From NCBI GenBank assembly GCA_934675685.1, contig CAKURL010000044.1, forward strand, positions 1 to 10,205: DNA of 10,205 bases, given 5' to 3'. Source of the DNA: an uncultured Candidatus Melainabacteria bacterium. GTDB lineage: Bacteria > Cyanobacteriota > Vampirovibrionia > Gastranaerophilales > Gastranaerophilaceae. Of this stretch, positions 5,524 to 10,205 are shown piece by piece. Each line of letters starts with the position of its first letter. Position 1 is the first letter of the stretch. Both the position numbers and the translations under genes were made by a program. The notes below the pieces were generated by a model. It was given only the letters and a program-made list of their open reading frames with translations, ran no database searches and had not been told where the DNA came from.

Positions 5524-6096
5524 TTATATAGTTTTTGTGTATAATCTAATCTTAAATCTTGCAATCAAGATAGACCTATCAAGGTCGTATGGTTCGATAT
5601 AAATCTCTTGAATAGAGCTTAGATATTTTTCTTTTGTAATGTTTTTGAAGAAATTTTGAAGTTGAGAATAATTTCCAACAGTCACAAATGAAAGTTCGCA
5701 AGAATTGTATCCTTGGATATTTGTCATTAAAATTTTGTCATCTTGAGGTTGATAGTTATAATCAATCGAGCGAATTCTAACTCCGCTATTTGTGATGTTA
5801 GATAAAACATTTTCAAACATTATCCCGAAAGACGCTTCTGAGCTGAATTGTTGGCCCAAAACTTCATAGATTACTTTTCCGCTATTGGATTCTTTTTTCT
5901 TTGAAGACGATTGCGCTTTTGCTTTTAAGGTGTCAAGGTTTTGTTGCTTTGTTTCAAGCTCTTGTTGCTTTGCGCTGACGTCGCTTAAGTTCGTCGCTAA
6001 AGCCGAGCCATTCACAAAAACTCCATATATGCCACCAATTAGGACAATGACTACTAATAAAATATATTGCAAATTTTCTTTAAGTAATTTTTCCAT
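5524..6096 (-). CDS. pilO: PilO-like type IV pilus assembly protein (GspM-like)
   Basis: This 190-aa bitopic inner-membrane protein has a short cytoplasmic start MEKLLKENLQ and one transmembrane helix at about 11-28 (ILLVVIVLIGGIYGVFV). A Gln/Glu/Lys-rich coiled coil follows at about 36-62, then a linker and a PilO-like ferredoxin fold at about 76-187 (YEVLGQQFSSEASFGIMFEN..., SFVTVGNYSQLQNFFKNI). PilO pairs with PilN through the coiled coil and the periplasmic domain to link the cytoplasmic motor to the outer-membrane secretin. This layout plus the upstream partner makes the assignment firm even though sequence identity in this family is low. The ATG lies 9 bases after the upstream stop. The Shine-Dalgarno AGGAAAG overlaps the stop codon TAG, which implies tight coupling. 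No pilP or pilQ follows; the transcript runs into palindromic repeats. Confidence 0.8.
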   Translation of the reverse strand: MEKLLKENLQYILLVVIVLIGGIYGVFVNGSALATNLSDVSAKQQELETKQQNLDTLKAKAQSSSKKKESNSGKVIYEVLGQQFSSEASFGIMFENVLSNITNSGVRIRSIDYNYQPQDDKILMTNIQGYNSCELSFVTVGNYSQLQNFFKNITKEKYLSSIQEIYIEPYDLDRSILIARFKIRLYTKTI

Positions 6097-6105
6097 TATT
6101 CTTTC

Positions 6106-7863
6106 CTATTTTGTGGGAACCATTTGGCTAGAAGGTTGGTCAACTTTATTTCCGTCGCCTTGCGCTTCTGGGCGCTTGATTATGTTAATTTCGTCTGGCA
6201 ATTCAAAAGAGGAAGAAGAACCTTGGTTTTGGCCTTCCGGCTGTCCTTCTTGAGGTTGTCCTTGAGAAGCCTTGGCGAAATTAGTATCTACGTTTGAAAT
6301 TTCAAAGCTATAGAGCCTGTCTGCGTCTTTGTTGATTGCTAAAGACTGCAATTGTCTTGCTTCTTCGCTATCTTCGCTGTTTTGCGTGATAACTTTCAAT
6401 TCATTTAATTTTATATTTGATTGCGGAGAAACAATTCTCAAATTTTTATAATATTCGTAAATGTCGATTATGCTTTGCGCAATTCCTCGAACGGCGATTT
6501 TGTCGCCAGATTTATTATAATATTTTGTAAGCCAAACGTTTTTTGGAATGTCAGAAGAAATTGAATCATAGAAATTGATAACAGAAACGTTATCTTGAGC
6601 AATTTCGTCTATCACGGAATTGATGTCGATTTCTGTTTTGCCTTCGACTTGAGAAAGCGCGCTGATTTGACTGTCGACATTTTGGATTTCTTGGCCTAGG
6701 TTTTCCAATTTTGAAGTTTGGCTATTGTTTATTCCAAACAAAATCAAAGTCAAACCGCCCAAAATAATCAAACCCAAAGCGCCAGCTATGATGCAAGTGT
6801 TCAAAACTAGAGTCTTTGTGACTTCGATTTCTTCGCCAAAAGGCTTGATTTTGAAATACACCCCAAGCAGAGTGTCTGGGTCGTCTATTAAAACATTTAA
6901 AATGATTTTTGCATTCTTTTTGACATTTGTGCAGGCAGCGCCAATTGCGCTATATGTCAAAGAATTGATTAGGTTAAAATCTTCCGCTGCCATCACTTCT
7001 AAAATTGGTTTTTTAGAGTGTTTGTTTGAGTTTATCGCAACGATTTCGTTGTCGAAATCCATGTGTTTTTTCAAGATTTCAGCGCTGATGTCGTCGGTTT
7101 GCGAAATGATGAATAATCTTGAAGACATTCTGTTGCTCAAAAGTTGAGAAGAAGTCGAAACAATGCTGTCATAAGCTTCTTCTGCGGAATATGAACGAAT
7201 AGCAATAGGCACTTCGTTATAATTTGTCAAGTTTGCGCCTTCGAAGTGGAATAAAGTGTAGCTATTTGTGTTCACCAACATCACAGTCCAAGAATCTTGT
7301 TCCATGATTAAATCGTCAGCAGCGCCCGTAGTTATAAGACCTCTTAAAGTCGCACTATATGCGCTTTCTATCCCTTTTAGCTGCAAACCTATGTCAGAGA
7401 CAATTTCTTTAATTGCTTCCACAGTGTTTTTTTGAAAAGCTGTGTAAACAAGTCTTTTTTGCCCGTCGTCGCTTGGTTGGGGCAATTCTTGCCAGCTGAA
7501 GAAAGGTTCTTCTTTTTTGAATAAATAAAATTTTTCTGTTTCGGATAAAATACTTGTTCGAATTTCTGGGGTGGATAAAACTGGGGGAAGGTCCACGAAA
7601 TCAAACAAAACATTCGGCAAAACAAAATATACAGAGGTCTTGGGAGCGATTTTCATCACGTCCATTAATTCAACCAAAGCAGATTTTAATTGTGCATAAT
7701 TTTGAGGTTCGCGGTTAGAAAAATTATATTCTACTTTTCTTCTCGCATAATTTGTGACAACAGAATTAGTCTTGTCGAGCTCTATTGCTTCAAGCCCAAT
7801 CCCCGGTGTCAGCGCAATGCCCACTACTTTTTCTTGATTATTTAAAGGTAAAAAATTTAACAT
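6106..7863 (-). CDS. Fused PilM-PilN pilus assembly protein (GspL-like architecture)
   Basis: This 585-aa protein combines two usually separate pilus components. Residues about 12-315 look like the PilM actin-like domain: VVGIALTPG at 13-21, the conserved LPPVLSTPEIRTSI at 92-105 and a Gly-Leu helix after YTAFQKN at 140-146. A transmembrane helix lies at about 352-377 (NTCIIAGALGLIILGGLTLI). A coiled coil follows at about 383-408, then a PilN-like periplasmic domain at about 411-525 (VWLTKYYNKSGDKIAVRG) and a Gln/Gly/Pro/Ser-rich tail at 531-585. The order cytoplasmic actin-like domain, TM, periplasmic domain is that of GspL in type II secretion, and the next gene is the PilO/GspM counterpart. 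The N-terminus LNFLP resembles the NLLP motif that PilN uses to bind PilM. The second phosphate motif (usually DIG) appears replaced by VNTNS at 197-201. No strong Shine-Dalgarno is visible before the ATG; the next Met is far downstream. Confidence 0.82.
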   Translation of the reverse strand: MLNFLPLNNQEKVVGIALTPGIGLEAIELDKTNSVVTNYARRKVEYNFSNREPQNYAQLKSALVELMDVMKIAPKTSVYFVLPNVLFDFVDLPPVLSTPEIRTSILSETEKFYLFKKEEPFFSWQELPQPSDDGQKRLVYTAFQKNTVEAIKEIVSDIGLQLKGIESAYSATLRGLITTGAADDLIMEQDSWTVMLVNTNSYTLFHFEGANLTNYNEVPIAIRSYSAEEAYDSIVSTSSQLLSNRMSSRLFIISQTDDISAEILKKHMDFDNEIVAINSNKHSKKPILEVMAAEDFNLINSLTYSAIGAACTNVKKNAKIILNVLIDDPDTLLGVYFKIKPFGEEIEVTKTLVLNTCIIAGALGLIILGGLTLILFGINNSQTSKLENLGQEIQNVDSQISALSQVEGKTEIDINSVIDEIAQDNVSVINFYDSISSDIPKNVWLTKYYNKSGDKIAVRGIAQSIIDIYEYYKNLRIVSPQSNIKLNELKVITQNSEDSEEARQLQSLAINKDADRLYSFEISNVDTNFAKASQGQPQEGQPEGQNQGSSSSFELPDEINIIKRPEAQGDGNKVDQPSSQMVPTK

Positions 7864-7895
7864 CTCTATAAATTCTAACTTTATTCTTATCCTAC

Positions 7896-7945
7896 TTACT
7901 ATTTTATATTACAATAATTATAATAATCGTGCTTAAATCTTAACA
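7896..7945. promoter_or_regulatory. Candidate bidirectional promoter with a shared symmetric -10 element
   Basis: ATTATAAT at 7917-7924 is self-complementary, so it gives TATAAT on both strands. On the plus strand, TTACTA at 7896-7901 is a weak -35 with a 17-bp spacer, placing a start near 7931, about 40 bases before the methyltransferase ATG. On the minus strand, TGTTAA (7945-7940) would be a weak -35, placing a start near 7910, about 46 bases before the pilMN ATG. Position between divergent genes supports the call; the poor -35 boxes and high A+T content limit it. Confidence 0.4.
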
Positions 7946-7970
7946 TTTATATACAAAAAGAAAGAAAAAA

Positions 7971-8756
7971 ATGTCTGAAACTCAACAAATAAACTACATT
8001 TACGGAAAAAATCCAATTTACGAATTGTTAACAAAAAATCCAAAAAGAATTAACAAAATTTATTTTCAAAAAGGCTATTCTTTTGACAATCGTTTGAAAA
8101 AAATCTTCGACTTGGCAAAAGAAAATAAAATCATTGTGCAACATGTTTCTTTGCAAAAATTCTTTGAATTTTTCGAAGACAAGCCAAATTTCCAAGGCGT
8201 CGTGGCAAGCGTTTCTCCTGTGGAATATATTGAGCTTGAAGATTTTTTGAAAACAAAAAAAGAAGGCTTTAAAAGAATAGTTGTTTTAGATGGTGTTTTG
8301 GACCCTCATAATTTTGGCGCAATCATAAGAAGCGCTGTGGCTGTGGGGCTAGATGGGATTTTAATTCCGACGCACAGAAGCGTTCCTATTACTTCTACTG
8401 TTGAAAAAACTTCGTGTGGTGCCATTAATCACATTCCAATCATAAAAACAACTAGTCTTTCTAATAGTATCGATATTTTAAAAAAACACGACTTTTGGGT
8501 AATTGCAACCCAGATGGAAGCGGCTCAAAATTATTATGAAATTGATTATACGGATATGAATTTTGCGCTCGTGATGGGTTCAGAAGGAAAAGGAATTTCA
8601 AAGACAATTTTAAACAAAGCTGATTTCACGGTAAAACTTCAGTCTAATTTTGAATCTTTAAATGTGTCAAACGCTGCTGCGGTGATTTTATACGAAGCAA
8701 GAAGGCAAGTCGAAGTAAAAAACAAAAAAACTAAGAAAATTAGTGAAAAAAGCTAA
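7971..8756 (+). CDS. rlmB: TrmH/SpoU-family RNA 2'-O-methyltransferase, RlmB-type
   Basis: This 261-aa SPOUT (knotted) methyltransferase uses S-adenosylmethionine to methylate ribose 2'-O. RlmB acts on a guanosine of 23S rRNA domain V. The N-terminal substrate-binding domain begins YIYGKNPIYELL (9-20), matching the GxNxVxEAL start of the group. The catalytic domain shows motif 1, DPHNFGAIIRSA (111-122), with N114 and R120; motif 2, GSEGKG (203-208); and motif 3, SLNVSNAAAVILYEA (229-243), with S229, N231 and N234. The CGAINHIPI segment (149-157) corresponds to the SAGAAEHLPV stretch typical of RlmB. Length is normal. The Shine-Dalgarno is weak (AGAAAGA). The sigma-factor gene follows after 35 bases on the same strand. 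An alternative is a close paralogue that modifies tRNA or another rRNA site, such as TsnR-like. Confidence 0.88.
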   Translation: MSETQQINYIYGKNPIYELLTKNPKRINKIYFQKGYSFDNRLKKIFDLAKENKIIVQHVSLQKFFEFFEDKPNFQGVVASVSPVEYIELEDFLKTKKEGFKRIVVLDGVLDPHNFGAIIRSAVAVGLDGILIPTHRSVPITSTVEKTSCGAINHIPIIKTTSLSNSIDILKKHDFWVIATQMEAAQNYYEIDYTDMNFALVMGSEGKGISKTILNKADFTVKLQSNFESLNVSNAAAVILYEARRQVEVKNKKTKKISEKS

Positions 8757-8763
8757 AATATTG

Positions 8764-8785
8764 TATAATAATTTTGTTATCGGGG
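8764..8785 (+). promoter_or_regulatory. Possible internal promoter and ribosome site before the sigma-factor gene
   Basis: TATAAT at 8764-8769 lies in the 35-base gap after rlmB. A start near 8776 would give a leader of about 16 bases containing CGGGG (8781-8785), 6 bases before the ATG. No good -35 is visible at 16-18 bp upstream (TAGTGA at 8741), so readthrough from rlmB may matter more. Confidence 0.3.
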
Positions 8786-8791
8786 TAAAAT

Positions 8792-9811
8792 ATGAAACAA
8801 AAAGTCGAAGAAAAAAAATTAAAAAATGATTTTCTATATGACGATATTGACGAAGAAACGCTTTTAGAGATTGACCAAGACATACAAAATATAGAACAAG
8901 AGCAAACTGAACAAGAAGACCAAGTCAAAACAAACAAAGAAGACTATAAATCGGCTATTTGCGACGATTCTGTTAAAATTTATCTTCAACAAATAGGAAA
9001 AATTCCGCTTTTGAGCTTCGAAGATGAGCTTGAAGTTGCGCGTCAAATCAAAGAAAATCATTCAACAAAAGCAAGAGAAATCTTGATTAAAGCAAATTTG
9101 AGACTTGTTGTTTCAATCGCGAAAAAATACATCGGTCGCGGGCTTTCTTTTCTTGATTTAATCCAAGAAGGAAATTTGGGGCTCATGAAGGCCGCAGAAA
9201 AATTCGACTATTCAAAAGGCTATAAATTTTCGACTTATGCGACTTGGTGGATTCAACAAGCAATCACAAGAGGAATTGCAGATAAATCAAGAATGATAAG
9301 GCTTCCTGTGCACATGATAGAAACTTTATCTAAAATCAAAAAAGCGACAATCGAGCTTTCGACAGAGCTAAATAGAGTGCCCACGAAAGAAGAAATCGCG
9401 GCGAAGGTGGATATGCCTGTGAATAAGCTTGTGCAATTGATGAAAAGTTCGCAAAGCACGATTTCAATCGAAACTCCGGCAAACCAAAAAGACGACACTT
9501 CAAAAATCGCGGATTTTATTGTGGACGAAACCCATATCACACCGGACACAAAAGTGACTCAAGAAAACCTTTTAGAAGATGTCCAAAAGATGTTAGCCCA
9601 ATTAAACCAAAAAGAAAAAGACGTTTTGATTATGAGATATGGGCTCGATAACAACGGGCAAAAGAAAACTTTAGACGAAATAGGTACAAGATATGGCGTT
9701 TCGAGGGAACGCATTCGCCAAATTGAAACAAGAGCAATTGCAAAGTTGAAAAAACTTTGCAGAAATAAAAATCTCTCTGTAAATTTGAAAAATTATATCG
9801 GCTTAGAATAA
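8792..9811 (+). CDS. rpoD: RNA polymerase sigma factor, RpoD/SigA (sigma-70) family
   Basis: This 339-aa sigma factor has an acidic, Glu/Asp/Gln-rich N-terminus of about 57 residues, much shorter than a normal region 1.1. Region 1.2 follows (SVKIYLQQIGKIPLLSFEDE, about 60-79), then regions 2.1-2.4 at about 93-173, including LRLVVSIAKKYIGRGL, LDLIQEGNLGLMKA and the -10 recognition segment FSTYATWWIQQAITRGIAD, which keeps the Gln and Thr that read the -10 box. Region 3 lies at about 174-250. Region 4 (about 268-321) holds the -35-reading helix-turn-helix TLDEIGTRYGVSRERIRQIE and RAIAKLKK. The high conservation fits a primary sigma, and the consensus TATAAT boxes nearby fit its specificity. The length is also typical of cyanobacterial group 2 sigmas, so a non-essential paralogue cannot be excluded. 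Confidence 0.9.
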   Translation: MKQKVEEKKLKNDFLYDDIDEETLLEIDQDIQNIEQEQTEQEDQVKTNKEDYKSAICDDSVKIYLQQIGKIPLLSFEDELEVARQIKENHSTKAREILIKANLRLVVSIAKKYIGRGLSFLDLIQEGNLGLMKAAEKFDYSKGYKFSTYATWWIQQAITRGIADKSRMIRLPVHMIETLSKIKKATIELSTELNRVPTKEEIAAKVDMPVNKLVQLMKSSQSTISIETPANQKDDTSKIADFIVDETHITPDTKVTQENLLEDVQKMLAQLNQKEKDVLIMRYGLDNNGQKKTLDEIGTRYGVSRERIRQIETRAIAKLKKLCRNKNLSVNLKNYIGLE

Positions 9812-9836
9812 GTTCTAAAGTAGTTTAAATATAGGA

Positions 9837-9864
9837 TTGAACCAAAGCAAAAAAACAATATAAT
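9837..9864 (+). promoter_or_regulatory. Sigma-70 promoter, predicted start at the ATG of a small ORF
   Basis: TTGAAC (9837-9842), a 16-bp spacer and a perfect TATAAT (9859-9864) form the best promoter match seen in the window. The expected start, 7 bases past the -10, is A9871, which is the first base of an ATG. It lies 25 bases after the sigma-factor stop and would drive the small ORF and perhaps the last gene. Confidence 0.55.
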
Positions 9865-9870
9865 CTTTTT

Positions 9871-9987
9871 ATGATTAAAGATAATATTTGTGAAATTTGG
9901 AATAATCTGCACCCTATTGTGCATTTTTGGCTTGTTATAAGCGCAATTTCTGTTGCAGTTTTGTATAGCGTAATGGCTTTAGTTTAA
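9871..9987 (+). CDS. Possible 38-aa single-pass membrane peptide, leaderless
   Basis: The ORF begins MIKDNICEIWNN, continues with LHPIVHFWL and ends as a hydrophobic segment of about 20 residues (VHFWLVISAISVAVLYSVM, 17-35), consistent with one transmembrane helix. There is no Shine-Dalgarno sequence. Instead a strong promoter places the transcript start at the ATG itself, as in leaderless mRNAs. I recognise no family. It lies between the sigma-factor gene and an unidentified gene, same strand. The ORF could be chance within a transcribed leader or a small RNA starting at the same place; short length keeps confidence low. Confidence 0.4.
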   Translation: MIKDNICEIWNNLHPIVHFWLVISAISVAVLYSVMALV

Positions 9988-10016
9988 TCTTGGAGCTTGT
10001 TTGAAGGGCTTTATTA

Positions 10017-10043
10017 AGTTTTGTAACAAAATAAAACAAAACT
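10017..10043. repeat. Inverted repeat upstream of the last gene, possible operator
   Basis: AGTTTTGT (10017-10024) and ACAAAACT (10036-10043) are perfect 8-bp arms around 11 bases. An alternative overlapping palindrome, TTTTGT-A-ACAAAA, lies at 10019-10031. No T-tract follows. It sits 61 bases before the next ATG, near AT-rich TATACT/TATATA sequence (about 10060-10078) that could be a -10, so a regulatory site is possible. Confidence 0.35.
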
Positions 10044-10104
10044 GAAATTAGCTACTTTTTATATACTTTATATATATGCAAGCAGTTCATAAAGGAAAAT
10101 AAAG

Positions 10105-10205
10105 ATGGCTCTTCAAATTACAAATGACTTTGATAAAAAATTAAACGAACTTTATTCTTCTAAAGTGACTGTAAACTTAGAATCTAAATCAACATTGAGC
10201 CCAAA
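10105..10205 (+). CDS. Unidentified gene, 3'-truncated by the window edge
   Basis: Only the first 33 codons are present, beginning MALQITNDFDKKLNELYSSK, and the frame stays open to the window end. The start is supported by AAAGGA (10091-10096) 8 bases before the ATG. The visible part is polar and mixed-charge, with no signal peptide or transmembrane segment, so a cytoplasmic protein is likely. I do not recognise the family from this fragment. Confidence 0.65.
   Translation, partial: MALQITNDFDKKLNELYSSKVTVNLESKSTLSP

Noticed and set aside
5317..5544. 75-codon plus-strand ORF
   Set aside because: It spans the repeat end and all three hairpins and overlaps the 3' end of pilO. It has no ribosome site, and its composition is Leu/Arg/Ser-rich, as expected from translated palindromes.

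Overview
This is an AT-rich bacterial window, densely coded apart from one 0.9-kb intergenic stretch. Several genes point to a type IV pilus or type II secretion-like system: a prepilin, a PilM-PilN fusion and PilO. The prepilin N-terminus, the low GC content and the gene mix suggest an uncultured gut-type lineage such as Gastranaerophilales (Vampirovibrionia, also called Melainabacteria). That placement is an inference from general resemblance; the window holds no rRNA or other phylogenetic marker that could be checked by eye.

Layout. (1) Positions 1-2754, + strand, look like one tight operon: the 3' two-thirds of a TrkH-type potassium transporter, a formyltransferase-fold protein resembling Fmt, and an endonuclease IV-family TIM-barrel protein. 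(2) A 52-codon ribbon-helix-helix regulator lies at 2755-2913 on the - strand. It converges on the endonuclease gene with no gap and is divergent from the next gene. (3) Positions 3054-4628, + strand, encode a 524-aa prepilin-like protein with a very cysteine-rich stalk and a C-terminal domain resembling a C-type-lectin-like (FISUMP/DUF1566) fold. A clear rho-independent terminator follows. (4) Positions 4629-5523 hold no convincing gene but are packed with palindromes: two copies of an 87-bp hairpin repeat, a perfect 16-bp inverted repeat and a run of hairpins. (5) Positions 5524-7863, - strand, encode PilO and a fused PilM-PilN protein. (6) Positions 7971-9811, + strand, encode an RlmB/TrmH-type rRNA 2'-O-methyltransferase and a short sigma-70 factor of the RpoD/SigA family. 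(7) Positions 9812-10205 hold a possible 38-aa leaderless membrane peptide and the first 33 codons of an unidentified gene.

How the genes work together: PilMN and PilO would form the inner-membrane alignment platform, and the Cys-rich prepilin could be a minor pilin or tip subunit displayed by the same machine. The RHH regulator sits divergently upstream of that prepilin, next to palindromic sequence, so it may regulate itself and possibly the prepilin. The TrkH/formyltransferase/endonuclease IV and methyltransferase/sigma genes are housekeeping in character.

Most worth a second look: the cysteine-rich prepilin, the PilM-PilN fusion with an apparently eroded nucleotide-binding motif, the RHH gene with its palindrome, the palindrome-rich intergenic stretch, and the leaderless small ORF. 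I did not find a clearly new multi-gene system.
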